DNA of 42,029 bases from Terriglobia bacterium (GCA_025358575.1 JANYJA010000001.1:1-42029), one strand, 5' to 3'. Counted from the stretch's first letter, positions 1 to 8,356 are shown. A program made the numbers and translations. Notes: generated by a model from the sequence alone, not told the origin.

Positions 1-1
1 C

Positions 2-223
2 GCCTCCACTCTCATTCCCGTCAGCCTCTTCCCATCTTTGCTTGGAATGACTGGTAAGATTTATCTTGTGGGCGCGCTTGCCCTTGGCATCTGGTTCCTG
101 TACGCCGGAGTTCGCGTGGCGTTTGATCGCACTATTCTGCGAGCACGCCGCGTTCTGATGGTCTCCGTGATTTATCTGCCGCTAATTTACGGCCTCATCG
201 TATTGGACCGTCAACCCCTGTGA
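2..223 (+). CDS. ctaB: Protohaem IX farnesyltransferase (haem O synthase), C-terminal end only
   Basis: The frame is open from the first bases of the window, so the 5' part of the gene lies outside. The visible 73 residues contain the pattern TLIPVSLFPSLLGMTGKIYL, followed by a membrane helix, an R-rich turn (FDRTILRARRVLMVSVIYLPL) and a short tail ending in VLDR. This is how CtaB/CyoE proteins end. The family is a polytopic membrane prenyltransferase that attaches a farnesyl chain to haem B to make haem O for terminal oxidases. The stop overlaps the GTG start of the next gene by four bases, and an Sco-type copper chaperone and a DUF420 protein follow. The context is therefore cytochrome oxidase assembly. 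Only the C-terminus is seen, so catalytic motifs cannot be checked. Confidence 0.85.
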   Translation, partial: ASTLIPVSLFPSLLGMTGKIYLVGALALGIWFLYAGVRVAFDRTILRARRVLMVSVIYLPLIYGLIVLDRQPL

Positions 224-777
224 AGCTCGCGCTGGTTTCCTTAGCGGCTCTCGCGTGCCTGACTAGCTGTACGCCTCATCGAGATCTCCCTATTCTCGGC
301 CAAGTCACCGACTTCCGCCTGGTTTCACAAGAAGGCCTCGAGTTCGACCGTCGCGAACTTCTTGGCCACGTTTGGGTGGCCGACTTCATCTTCACCACCT
401 GCCCCGGTCCTTGTCCCCGCATGAGTTCGATGATGCACAAGCTGCAAATTCAGACTTCCGACGTCCGCGACATCCGCTTGGTCTCGTTCACCGTCGATCC
501 CGCGCACGATTTGCCCGCCGTTCTGCACGTCTATGCCACGCGCTACCAAGCCGAGCCCGCGCGCTGGACCTTCTTGACGGGCGACGTGGCCACCCTTCAG
601 CATTTGTCGCGCGACGTTCTCAAGCTTGGCGACGTCGATGGATCACTCAATCACAGCACACGTCTCGTGTTGATGGATCAGAAATGCCGCATCCGGGGAT
701 ACTATGGCACTGCAATGGACGATCCCGTTTCGCAAGTCGCCGCCGACGCGCGCCAGCTTCGCAAGGAGCCTAATTGA
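220..777 (+). CDS. SCO1/SenC/PrrC-type copper chaperone lipoprotein
   Basis: The 185-residue protein starts at a GTG overlapping the ctaB stop (GTGA). A short hydrophobic leader ends in a lipobox-like LTSC (Cys17), so it is probably a membrane-anchored lipoprotein. The thioredoxin-like fold carries the Sco copper site: CPGPC (Cys61 and Cys65) after the strand VWVADFIFTTC, and a distal His145 in LNHSTRLVLMD. TVDPAHDLPAVL is also typical of the family. Sco proteins deliver or reduce copper for the CuA site of cytochrome oxidase subunit II. The neighbours (ctaB before, DUF420 after, both overlapping by four bases) fit one translationally coupled oxidase-assembly operon. Confidence 0.93.
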   Translation: MKLALVSLAALACLTSCTPHRDLPILGQVTDFRLVSQEGLEFDRRELLGHVWVADFIFTTCPGPCPRMSSMMHKLQIQTSDVRDIRLVSFTVDPAHDLPAVLHVYATRYQAEPARWTFLTGDVATLQHLSRDVLKLGDVDGSLNHSTRLVLMDQKCRIRGYYGTAMDDPVSQVAADARQLRKEPN

Positions 778-1190
778 TAGGCCTGCGCGATCTCCAAACC
801 GTGAATGCGGTGCTGAATGCCACCGCCGCAGTGTTCTTGGTTATTGGTTACACACTGATCCGCCAGCGTAAAATAGTGGCGCACCGCAAGGTGATGCTGA
901 CCGCGTTTGGAACATCGGTAGCGTTCTTGATCTGCTATGTAATCTATCACTTGCAGGTAGGATCAGTGCATTTCCCGCACACTGGATTGCTGCGCACCAT
1001 CTATTTCACCATTCTGACCACGCACACCATTCTCGCTACCACTGTCCCGGTGTTAGCGATCATTACCTTGAATCATGCATTGAAAGCGCGATTCGATAAA
1101 CATCGCAAAATCGCCCGCTGGACCTTTCCGATCTGGCTATATGTCAGTGTGACTGGCGTCGTGGTCTACGTGATGCTGTATCACCTGTAA
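774..1190 (+). CDS. DUF420 (CtaM/YozB-like) membrane protein
   Basis: The 138-residue polytopic protein starts at a TTG that overlaps the stop of the Sco gene (TTGA). About four membrane segments are visible. The conserved DUF420 features are present: an N-terminal LNATAAVFLVIGY helix, the R..AHRKVMLTAF loop, a YHLQVGSVHFP stretch, ILTTHTILA, and a C-terminal HRKIARWTFPIWLYVSVTGVVVYVMLY. Bacillus CtaM of this family is needed for haem-copper oxidase assembly. The His residues (in AHR, HTIL and KHRKIA) are the conserved positions of the family. Position and coupling indicate a role in oxidase maturation. Confidence 0.9.
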   Translation: MIGLRDLQTVNAVLNATAAVFLVIGYTLIRQRKIVAHRKVMLTAFGTSVAFLICYVIYHLQVGSVHFPHTGLLRTIYFTILTTHTILATTVPVLAIITLNHALKARFDKHRKIARWTFPIWLYVSVTGVVVYVMLYHL

Positions 1191-1191
1191 A

Positions 1192-2160
1192 CTAAAGCAG
1201 ACGGAAATTGACTTCGATCGTTGCGATCACGGCAACGGGCTGTCCGTTCTTCAGACCTGGCTTGAACTTCCACTTATTGACGGCTTCGATGGCCTTCTCA
1301 TCGAGCCCCAGACCCAAACTACGCACCACGCGAATGTTCCGGGCGTGCCCGTCAGGATCGACCACCAACTGAATCATAACGGTCCCCGAGTATTTGGCTT
1401 TACGCGCTTCTTCGGAATATTCGGGGTCGACTTTGTAAAGAACTTGCGGTGAAGAGACGCCTCCGCCCACTCGATAAGTTCCCCCACCCACGCCGCCGCC
1501 TTCTCCGGGGCCAAAACCGGCGCCATTGCCGGAACCAACTCCGCCGCGATTTCCAGTGCCAATACCGCCGCCGGAACCCGATCCATTGGAAGGCGGACCA
1601 ATCTTCGCCAGAGGATCGCCTAACATCGGCATGTTCACGTTGGGAAGAACCGTATCCGGTGGCGCGACGATGGTCGGCTCCATGATCAATTTGGGATGCT
1701 CAACCTTCACAACCACCGAAGGAGGAACGAACTGTCGCAGCGCAATTTTGGGCAATTTTCCTTTGCTCGCCGGAATGGGCGAGCGATCACCGCCACCGCC
1801 ACCGCCCTGCATCACATTCTTTTTCGGGGCTTGTTCCGGAATAAACGGTGCCAGATTGGGATCGACCAGATGCGCCACTTCTTTCATCTTTTCCTGCACC
1901 GCTCGATTTGAAAGCACTGTGAAAAGAAGCACAACCACTGCGGCCTGGAGCCCTAATGACATGAAATAGGACTTCTTGTCGGGACGGTACATGCCCCAGA
2001 TGTCCTTTACCATAACTGGCTTAGACGTGACTTCAAGCGGCGGCAGGACCGGCGGATGAATGAGTTCCCGAACCGTTTGAATAAACGACTTGTACCAGGG
2101 TTCATCCGCCCCTACTGGGAGAAGTCGATCCAAATGGTCATTCGGCAGAGATTCAGGCAT
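1192..2160 (-). CDS. Energy transducer TonB family protein
   Basis: The 322-residue protein has a cytosolic N-terminus of about 65 residues, one membrane helix at about residues 66-84 (MSLGLQAAVVVLLFTVL), a Pro/Lys region, and a Gly/Ser-rich linker at about 190-235. The C-terminal TonB domain (about 240-322) contains VDPEYSEEARKAKYSGTV, the VDPDGHARNIRVVRSLGLGLDEKA segment and WKFKPG. TonB domains transmit proton-motive force, through ExbB/ExbD, to outer-membrane receptors, or act as general envelope connectors. The unusually long N-terminus before the helix is common in acidobacterial TonB-like proteins, as I recall it. No exbB, exbD or receptor lies nearby, so the partner is unknown. It converges with the DUF420 gene with almost no gap. 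Confidence 0.88.
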   Translation of the reverse strand: MPESLPNDHLDRLLPVGADEPWYKSFIQTVRELIHPPVLPPLEVTSKPVMVKDIWGMYRPDKKSYFMSLGLQAAVVVLLFTVLSNRAVQEKMKEVAHLVDPNLAPFIPEQAPKKNVMQGGGGGGDRSPIPASKGKLPKIALRQFVPPSVVVKVEHPKLIMEPTIVAPPDTVLPNVNMPMLGDPLAKIGPPSNGSGSGGGIGTGNRGGVGSGNGAGFGPGEGGGVGGGTYRVGGGVSSPQVLYKVDPEYSEEARKAKYSGTVMIQLVVDPDGHARNIRVVRSLGLGLDEKAIEAVNKWKFKPGLKNGQPVAVIATIEVNFRLL

Positions 2161-2280
2161 TGATTTCAGTCAACCTATTCGACGCTGGGCAAAGAAAAGC
2201 GGTTCCTAATAATGGAAGCCCGGGTGCGCCTCTCCTTGACAAGGAGTTTAACATGCACACCGCGTGCCATTTCCAGTACA

Positions 2281-2730
2281 ATGGCCGCTATGCAAAAACT
2301 CTCCAACCTCCTTGTTGTCGGCTGCCTGCTCGTCGGGAGCGTGGTATGCTCAATGGCCGCCGCACCAACGCCCGCGGTCGAGAAGGCAATTGCCGCCGCC
2401 GAAAAAGAGTGGGCCGCCGCTACGATGGCTGGCGACCGCCCGGCCCTTGAGAAGATTTTGGGCGAAGACTTGTCTTACAGCCACTCCAGCGCCAAGCACG
2501 AAACCAAGGCCCAATTCATCGAAGCCGCGACCGGAGGAGCTCTAAAATACGAGGCCATTGAGTTCAAAGAGCCTCACACTACCCAATACGGCAACACCGC
2601 CATCGTGACTCACGACATGACGATTAGGACCGCCCAAACTGGCTCAAGCAACCTTTACGTCACCCACGTCTGGGCCAAGCAAAACGGCCGCTGGCAGTTG
2701 GTTTCGCGCCAAGCCACGAAACTGCCTTAG
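2281..2730 (+). CDS. Secreted DUF4440 / SnoaL-like (NTF2 fold) protein
   Basis: I take the start at the ATG of MAAMQKLSNLL; a second ATG nine bases later is equally possible. Either gives a good signal peptide (LLVVGCLLVGSVVCSMAAA) of about 25 residues. The remaining 125 residues match DUF4440: an N-terminal helix VEKAIAAAEKEWAAATMAGD, LEKILGEDLSYSHSSA, a KAQFIEAATGG loop, and C-terminal strands ending THVWAKQNGRWQLVSRQATKL. These cone-shaped NTF2-like domains bind small molecules or act as ketosteroid isomerase-like enzymes; most are uncharacterised. The gene stands alone between convergent and divergent neighbours. A strong AAGGAG followed by ATG at 2253 lies upstream but in another frame. 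Confidence 0.75.
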   Translation: MAAMQKLSNLLVVGCLLVGSVVCSMAAAPTPAVEKAIAAAEKEWAAATMAGDRPALEKILGEDLSYSHSSAKHETKAQFIEAATGGALKYEAIEFKEPHTTQYGNTAIVTHDMTIRTAQTGSSNLYVTHVWAKQNGRWQLVSRQATKLP

Positions 2731-2817
2731 GGGGTGTAACGATACTTCTCGACGAGCGCCTACTCGATCTGCATATCCGGAACTCGCGCCAAAAAACGGA
2801 TGAATCCCCGAGCAACT

Positions 2818-3672
2818 TTAGACCTGTTCGTCGAGTTGTTTAAGGGATTTTCCGTCCTTAGTTTCCATACAATCAATCCGTTGGCGCTCCCCCCGTGTAT
2901 AACGGCTGCTGCCGCGGATGGGCTGGAGAACTCGGCATCCCTTACGAAGACCAAGAATCCGTCTTTCTCGATAAGTATGCCATCGGCAATGAGTTGTTTG
3001 CGCTGGGCCAAAACGTATGGGTAGCTCTCGGCGGAGGGCGCAGCTCTAAAAGCGACGTAGAACCGTGGAATACTACGAAGCCGTTCGCTGTGCGTTGGCC
3101 CCGCGCCTCAGCCCCCTTGATGCGGCAGAAGAGCACTCCCCCGGGTTGAGCTTTCGCGGTGGGCTGTGCGATCGGTGCGAGAATATTGGAACCGAAAACG
3201 GGAAGGAGTGCCGAATGCGGGCTAGAAAAACCTCCATGTCCTCACGGTCCGATTCCGGAAGCCGCGACCCGCCAGCCGGATTCTGTTCGAGCGCGCACCT
3301 ATTAACCTGCGCTGCTTCGGCCAGAAGGCGGCTCTCGAGATACCTTACGTGCGCCTTCGTCAGGTTCTCGTCTTTGCTGACAAAGACGATGGCCGAGACC
3401 CAAAATTCCCTCGTCTTATGTTGTCTGAGTCGGTCGCGAATAATTTCAGCCTCGCCGATGTACGCGCTGGGGGCATTGGTGGCAGGATCACTGCCAAGGA
3501 GGATATAGACTCCGGCCCTTTCAAGTTCTTCACGAGCTAGGAGTTCGTCTAGTTCGGTTCGGGGTGCGGCGATAGCCTTGCCGGTCCAGTTTGAGATTTC
3601 GGCGGTGCGCAAGCTCTTTGCATCGCCTCGTGGAAGGAAGAGTTCGATAGTTGCCGATGGCATGCGCTCCAT
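2818..3672 (-). pseudogene. GIY-YIG nuclease-like protein with DUF4357 domain, broken by three frameshifts
   Basis: The first frame, from ATG at 3672, gives a GIY-YIG-like domain: GVYILLGSD, AYIGEAEIIRDRLRQHK, then FWVSAIVFVSKDENLTKAHVRYLESRL and LPESDREDMEVFLARIR. It then loses sense. The sequence resumes in a second frame after about 3210 (LLPVFGSNILAP ... RGQRTANGFVVF), in a third after about 3035 (PSAESYPYVLAQRKQLI ... FSSPSAAAAVIHGGSANG), and in a fourth after about 2864 (ETKDGKSLKQLDEQV), which ends at TAA 2818-2820. The joined product would be about 285 residues with GIY-YIG then DUF4357, an established family architecture. Function in the family is unclear. Three shifts in one gene suggest decay, although read error cannot be excluded. 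The gene ends 5 bases before the dehydrogenase stop on the same strand. Confidence 0.8.
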
Positions 3673-3677
3673 TCGTT

Positions 3678-4742
3678 CTAGCCGAGTGCGTCGAGAATCG
3701 CGTCGGTGACTTGCGTGGTTGTGCTCGACCCGCCTAGATCCGGGGTGCGAATTTTGCCAGCGGATAGCACTTTCGCCACGGACCCTTCGATGTCTTTTGC
3801 GGCCGCGGGATTCCCCAGATGATCCATCATCTGCGCCGCGCTGAAGATGGTCGCCATGGGATTCACAATGCCTTTGCCGAAGATGTCAGGGGCCGAGCCG
3901 TGCACGGGTTCGAACATCGAAGGAAAGCGGCGCGTCGGATCCAGATTGGCACTGGGCGCGAGGCCCATACTTCCGACAATGATCGCGGAGATGTCGCTCA
4001 GAATATCGCCAAAGAGATTCGAGCCAACCACAACGTCGAAACTCTCCGGGCGGCGGATAAAATTCATTGCGGCAGCGTCGACGAGCAGCGATTCAGTTTG
4101 GATTTCAGGAAATTCTTCGGCAACTAACTGAAAGGTTCGGTCCCAAAGAACCATACCGTATCCTTGCGCGTTGGATTTTGTAATCGACGCAACGCGTCTT
4201 TTGCCATCGCGCTTTCGCGATAGTTCAAAGGCGTAGCGGATTACGCGCTCAATGCCACGCCGCGTAAAAACGGAGGTCTGAATCGCGACCTCATCGGGCT
4301 GCTCCTGGTAAACGAAGCCACCCACCTGCGCGTACTCGCCCTCGGTGTTCTCGCGGACCACGACCATGTCGATCTTTTCGCCTTTGCGCAAGGCGAGCGG
4401 CGATTGTACGCCGGGGTATAGGATCGCGGGACGAACGTTGGCAAACTGATCGAACTTTCGACGGATGGGCAGAAGCAAACCGTTGAGCGTGACGTTATCC
4501 GGAATCATGGGATGTCCGACCGCACCGAGGAAGATGGCATCGGCCGGGCGCAGAATGTCGAGAAAAAGCGCAGGGGACATGTGGCCGTGGCGGAAATAGT
4601 AATCCGCGCCCCAGTCATGATCCTCATACTCAAGCTCGAAGCCGTGCTTGCGTCCGGCTTGGTCAAGCACGCGCTTACCTTGCGGGATGACTTCCTGTCC
4701 AACGCCGTCGCCGGCGATTACCGCGATCTTAAATTTCTGCAT
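3678..4742 (-). CDS. Isocitrate/isopropylmalate dehydrogenase family enzyme, tartrate/D-malate dehydrogenase-like
   Basis: The product is 354 residues from the ATG of MQKFKIAVIAGDGVG; an in-frame ATG at 4793 would add 17 residues with no family character. Family landmarks are the N-terminal IAGDGVGQEV, DAIFLGAVGHP, LLLPIRRKFDQFANVRP, VVVRENTEGEYAQVGG, the Lys-containing SITKSNAQGYGMVLW, NLFGDILSDISA with the metal-binding Asp residues, and FEPVHGSAPDIFGKGIVNP. The HDWGADYYFRHG and GLLLPIRR segments resemble tartrate/D-malate dehydrogenases (TtuC/DmlA) more than LeuB or Icd. The expected reaction is NAD+-dependent oxidative decarboxylation of a 2-hydroxy acid with Mg2+ or Mn2+. No leucine genes are nearby, which also argues against LeuB. 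It is divergent from the SDR gene. Confidence 0.88.
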   Translation of the reverse strand: MQKFKIAVIAGDGVGQEVIPQGKRVLDQAGRKHGFELEYEDHDWGADYYFRHGHMSPALFLDILRPADAIFLGAVGHPMIPDNVTLNGLLLPIRRKFDQFANVRPAILYPGVQSPLALRKGEKIDMVVVRENTEGEYAQVGGFVYQEQPDEVAIQTSVFTRRGIERVIRYAFELSRKRDGKRRVASITKSNAQGYGMVLWDRTFQLVAEEFPEIQTESLLVDAAAMNFIRRPESFDVVVGSNLFGDILSDISAIIVGSMGLAPSANLDPTRRFPSMFEPVHGSAPDIFGKGIVNPMATIFSAAQMMDHLGNPAAAKDIEGSVAKVLSAGKIRTPDLGGSSTTTQVTDAILDALG

Positions 4743-4775
4743 CGAGTTTGATTCTACATGGCGCGTTCGACGGGT

Positions 4776-4783
4776 GATAAAAT
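4776..4783 (+). promoter_or_regulatory. Possible extended -10 promoter for the SDR gene
   Basis: The 59-base divergent region contains the extended -10 pattern TGATAAAAT (TGn plus TAAAAT) about 18 bases before the SDR start. No convincing -35 hexamer is seen at the usual distance, as extended -10 promoters allow. Assignment is by pattern only. Confidence 0.3.
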
Positions 4784-4801
4784 CCGAGTTCATTTCAAGA
4801 C

Positions 4802-5548
4802 ATGAAACTCAACGGAAAAAAAGCATTGGTTGCGGGTGCCAGCCGCGGAATCGGCCTTGCAATCGCCAAAGCCATGGCCGAGGCCGGGGCGGAAGTCACG
4901 CTTGCCGCGCGCTCGTTTGACAAGCTTGAAGAGCACGCCAAGGCGCTTAATGGACACGCGCTGAAACTGGATTTTACAAGTTCCGAATCGATCCGCGATG
5001 CGGCTCAGACGGTGGGCGATGTCGATATTCTCATAAATGTCGCGGGAACCAATCTGCGACGCCGTTTTGAAAGCTACACGAAAGAGGAGTACAACCACAT
5101 TCTGCAAACCAATCTGCACGGAATCTTCGAGATGACCCAGCAGGTGGGGGCGCGCATGGTGGAGCGCGGCGCGGGCGGAAAAATTGTGAACATTGGCAGC
5201 CTGATGTCGCTGCTGGGGCTACCGTATTTAAGCATTTACGCGATTACAAAAGGCGCAATCGCGCAGTTGACACGCGCGCTGGCAGCAGAGTGGGGACGGC
5301 ACAATATTCAAGTGAACTGCATCGCTCCCGGCTTCATTTTGACGGATCTGAACCGGGACATGTGGCAGGAAGCGAAAATGGCGGACTGGCTTAGAGGCGT
5401 ACAGGCTAATCCTCGCATGGGATCGCCCGATGACATCGCGCCACTGGCCGTCTTTCTCTCGAGCGCAGGGGCGGACTACATCACCGGTCAGGTTATCGCG
5501 GTGGACGGCGGTTACTCGACAACGGCGGTCTGGCCGTTCGAACCTTAA
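4802..5548 (+). CDS. SDR family oxidoreductase
   Basis: The 248-residue protein is a classical short-chain dehydrogenase/reductase. It has the nucleotide-binding AGASRGIGLAIAKA near the N-terminus, DVDILINVAGTN (the usual NNAG with the second Asn replaced by Val), the catalytic Ser region KIVNIGSLMSLLG, and YAITKGAIAQLTRALA with the YxxxK catalytic pair. NCIAPGFILTDLN and a C-terminal DYITGQVIAVDGGYST are also present. It resembles gluconate 5-dehydrogenase or 3-oxoacyl-reductase-type enzymes, but the substrate cannot be read from sequence. Divergence from the tartrate/malate dehydrogenase-like gene over 59 bases suggests a shared hydroxy-acid or sugar-acid pathway. The stop overlaps the convergent antiporter stop by four bases (TTAA). 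Confidence 0.92.
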   Translation: MKLNGKKALVAGASRGIGLAIAKAMAEAGAEVTLAARSFDKLEEHAKALNGHALKLDFTSSESIRDAAQTVGDVDILINVAGTNLRRRFESYTKEEYNHILQTNLHGIFEMTQQVGARMVERGAGGKIVNIGSLMSLLGLPYLSIYAITKGAIAQLTRALAAEWGRHNIQVNCIAPGFILTDLNRDMWQEAKMADWLRGVQANPRMGSPDDIAPLAVFLSSAGADYITGQVIAVDGGYSTTAVWPFEP

Positions 5549-6809
5549 GCCACGTTCTTAGCCACGGCGCGCTCCGCTTCAGCTTTGATAAGCCGCGAGG
5601 GGTACACCAACTCCAGCAGCGGAGTGGTCATGAACGTCGTGACGAGAGCCATCACGACCATCAATGAGAACAGCGCGGGAGAAATTACTTTAATATCTAG
5701 ACCGATGTTGAGGATGACGAGCTGCATCAGACCGCGCGTGTTCATCAGAATTCCCAAGCCGGCGGCGTCGCGCCATTCCATCCCGGCGGCTTTGGCGGCG
5801 ATCATGGACCCACCAAGCTTTCCGGCCACGGCAACCAGGATGATGATGCCGCAGTAAATCCACATCTCGGTTCCTTTGATGGATCCGAGGCTCATGCGCA
5901 GGCCAGTAATCGCAAAGAACAGAGGCAGAAGAAGAACCACGGTTAGCGATTCGAATTTCTCATTCACGTAAGCAATGAACTTGATGTCCTTCGGCATGAT
6001 GGTACCCACCATGAAGGCGCCGAAGAGGAGGTGAATGCCAAGATACTCGGTGGTCAGTGCGGAGCAGAGCACCACCAGAATCATCAAGGCGATGGCGTTT
6101 TCGCTGAGTTTCCCCTTGCGCTGAAAAACGGTGCCGAAGCGGGTGAGGAGCCGCCGAACTCCATAAATCATGGTGAGTCCGAAAGCGACCGAACCAACCA
6201 GGGTGACCCACAAAGGAGTCGAACTGTGATTCGCGCGAACCAGAACTACGATGTAGGCAAGCACGCACCAGCCGGTGACATCGTCAACCGCGGCGCAAAC
6301 CAGAGACACCGTTCCGAGCCGCGTGTGCAGCATGTTCTGATCTTTCAGAATTCTCGCAAGCACGGGGAAGGCGGTGATGCTCATGGCGGCGCCAAGAAAC
6401 AGCGCAAAGCCAGTGAATGTCACGCTTTCATCCGAGAGTCGCGGGTACAAATATATAGCGAGCAAGGCCGCTAGGGCGAAAGGAGCGGTGATGCTTACGT
6501 GGCTTGTAAGCACGGCGGAGTGTCCCTGCTCCTTGAGTTCATCGGGCTTCAGAGATAAGCCGACGAGAAACATGAAAATTACGAGTCCAACCTGACTCAG
6601 CGCGCTAAGATATCCGAGGCTGGCGGGAGGGAATAGATACGCGGAGACGGCGGGCGCGGCCCATCCCAAAAGTGACGGACTAGGAGAATTCCAGCAGCCA
6701 TCTCGCCCACCACCGGAGGCTGTTTCATGGCGCGGAAAAGTATTCCCATGAGGCGCGCCGCGACGATGATTACTGCAATCTGCAGAACGAGTATGACCAG
6801 ATTCGGCAT
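5545..6809 (-). CDS. CPA2-type cation:proton antiporter, with one frameshift near its N-terminus
   Basis: The gene should start at ATG 6809 (MPNLVILVLQIAVIIVAARLMG, then QPPVVGEMAAGILL). At about 6680 the frame changes. The coding strand reads CTAGTCCG where CTAGGTCCG would give GILLGPSLLGWAAP and join smoothly to the long downstream frame. The rest (LSQVGLVIFMFLVGLSLKPDEL, AFPVLARILKD, ALMILVVLCSALTTEYLGIHLLFGAFMVG) is a standard Na+/H+ exchanger membrane domain with about twelve helices. The family exchanges Na+ or K+ for protons across the inner membrane. The long frame's own ATG at 6882 gives a nonsense N-terminus. One missing G may be a sequencing error or a recent mutation. It follows the small gene at 6810-7289 with no spacing. 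Confidence 0.85.
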
Positions 6810-7289
6810 CTATTTGGTCCTCGAAGTCCGCGGGGCGGTGGGATGGACTGCGTGGAAGGAAACCGGCCCACAGCCAGCGCAAGAGGGGAGGGAAATTTTT
6901 CCGTCCAGCACGCGGGCAGCGGGTTGACCGCTAACGGATGCTGTCACAAGGAAATTCTGAGGCACTGAGCAGGGGGCCAAACCGCCGGAAGCGGTCAAGT
7001 CCGTGCCTTGCAAAGCGCCTTCGCCGCTAAGACGGGTTGCCGCGTTCAGAGCGAAATCGAAATGCGTTCCAGATTGGGAGATGAGTAAAACGGGTTGCCG
7101 CAGCGTACCGAACACGGCACTGCAGGGGCTCGGCGCCAGTGATCGAAAATCGGCGTCAACCACCCAGGGGCCGTCGACAGCGGGCGGAGCCACCAGTTTG
7201 CGCCCAGCTTCCAGCACGCCCACGAGAGCAAGCAACGGAACGCCGACTAAAAAAATATAAGCGGTGATGAAAGTTTTTCGGTGGTACAT
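6810..7289 (-). CDS. Small exported or membrane-anchored protein upstream of the antiporter, function unknown
   Basis: The protein is 159 residues. The N-terminus (MYHRKTFITAYIFLVGVPLLALVGVLEAG) is a signal peptide or anchor; the rest should lie outside the inner membrane. The mature part has short beta-type segments (VLLISQSGTHFDFALN, LDGKISLPSC) and four Cys (SPCSAV, APCSVP, SCAGCGP) that could form disulphides. It matches no family I recognise. Its TAG stop is followed directly by the antiporter ATG, so the two are certainly cotranscribed and probably translationally coupled. That suggests an accessory role to the transporter. Confidence 0.65.
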   Translation of the reverse strand: MYHRKTFITAYIFLVGVPLLALVGVLEAGRKLVAPPAVDGPWVVDADFRSLAPSPCSAVFGTLRQPVLLISQSGTHFDFALNAATRLSGEGALQGTDLTASGGLAPCSVPQNFLVTASVSGQPAARVLDGKISLPSCAGCGPVSFHAVHPTAPRTSRTK

Positions 7290-7651
7290 AAATAACCCAT
7301 TACAAACGCATCAGTCAACCAACGGGGGTATTCGTGAATTGTACAGTGTTTTGGGGGAGCGTTCAAACCTTATTGTCTCGAAGTGGCATCTCTTTCAATG
7401 TCACCAAAATAGGGACGTGAGAAGGAATTAAGGCTGAAAACTGTGTACTGGCGGAGTTCAGATTTCGCGTGTTTCTATAGATCGGGGTCGCCGCACAGCC
7501 CGGAGAACCTAAATAAAGTGACAATTTCCCGTTGAACGCCGCCCATGCCGCCACCACTTCCGTCTCCGCCGCGGCGATCCCGATCATTAGTGCAGTTAAT
7601 ATTTGTAAATCGTGAGCGGTGCTTTATAGATAGTGCGATACAACCAAGGCA
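7290..7651. other. Intergenic region of about 360 bases, no convincing gene
   Basis: This divergent spacer separates the antiporter operon from the two-component system. It contains one 74-codon frame on the minus strand (7363-7587) with no recognisable domain, signal peptide or ribosome-binding site, which I do not accept as a gene. The right end carries a possible promoter for the response regulator. No clear repeats, RNA structures or terminators were seen. Confidence 0.5.
7603..7630 (+). promoter_or_regulatory. Possible sigma-70 promoter for the two-component operon
   Basis: TTGTAA (7603-7608) and TATAGA (7625-7630) are separated by 16 bases and lie 21 bases before the GTG start of the response regulator. 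Each hexamer matches four of six consensus positions. Assignment is by pattern only. Confidence 0.35.
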
Positions 7652-8356
7652 GTGACTGAAGCAAGCGCTAGGGCGATTCTTTTAGTGGACGACGACACTG
7701 AGTTATGCGAACTGATGGCGGACTTTTTCGCGCAACATAAAATGCAACTGACATTTGCGCACGATGGACGCCGTGGACTCGCTTTAGCTCTCGAGAAAAC
7801 ATTCGATCTGGTCATCCTGGATGTAATGCTGCCTATTCTGAATGGCTTCCAGATTTTGGAGCAAATTCGCAGGCGCAGCGCCGTGCCGGTCATCATGCTT
7901 ACAGCACGAATCGAGCAGCGCGACCGAATCGCCGGGCTGAATGCGGGCGCGGACGACTATCTTCCGAAACCATTCGGACCCGACGAGCTGCTCGCGCGAA
8001 TTCGAGCCGTGCTCCGGCGCGCGGGCGCCATGAAGGCGGAATCCGCGCAAGTAAGCGCGGGTGACTTCAAGCTTGACGCCCGAACCCGGCAGGTGTGGCA
8101 AGGCGAACGGGAGATCGAACTGACATCCATTGAATTCGACCTCATGGATCACTTGGCGCGGTCGGCGGGGCGCGTCGTCTCGCGTGATGAATTGACCGCC
8201 GCCCTATATCAGCGTCCGGCGACGCCGTTCGAGCGAACGCTGGATGTTCATATCAGCCATCTTCGCAGGAAACTGGAGAGCGAAGGCCGCAGTTGCATTC
8301 GTGCGATTCGCGGCGTGGGATATCTGTTTTCGCCCGAGTCGGGACAGAAAAAATGA
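7652..8356 (+). CDS. OmpR/CpxR-family response regulator
   Basis: The 234-residue protein has an N-terminal receiver domain (about 7-120) with acidic pocket DDD (13-15), phosphoacceptor Asp57 in VILDVMLP, Thr84 in IMLTAR and Lys107 in LPKPF. A C-terminal winged helix (about 135-230) ends with LDVHISHLRRKLE and IRAIRGVGYLF, the usual OmpR/PhoB DNA-binding pattern. The start is GTG, with a weak AAGG upstream. The gene overlaps the following sensor kinase by four bases (ATGA), so the two are translationally coupled. The sequence type is closest to CpxR, which reports on envelope stress in Proteobacteria; the signal here is unknown. Confidence 0.95.
   Translation: MTEASARAILLVDDDTELCELMADFFAQHKMQLTFAHDGRRGLALALEKTFDLVILDVMLPILNGFQILEQIRRRSAVPVIMLTARIEQRDRIAGLNAGADDYLPKPFGPDELLARIRAVLRRAGAMKAESAQVSAGDFKLDARTRQVWQGEREIELTSIEFDLMDHLARSAGRVVSRDELTAALYQRPATPFERTLDVHISHLRRKLESEGRSCIRAIRGVGYLFSPESGQKK

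Noticed and set aside
2160-2450. 96-codon frame overlapping the DUF4440 gene
   Set aside because: Arg-rich nonsense translation in the shifted frame; only the SD-ATG at 2253 is of interest.
7363-7587. 74-codon minus-strand frame in the spacer before the response regulator
   Set aside because: No domain, signal, ribosome-binding site or neighbour logic; composition is not convincing.
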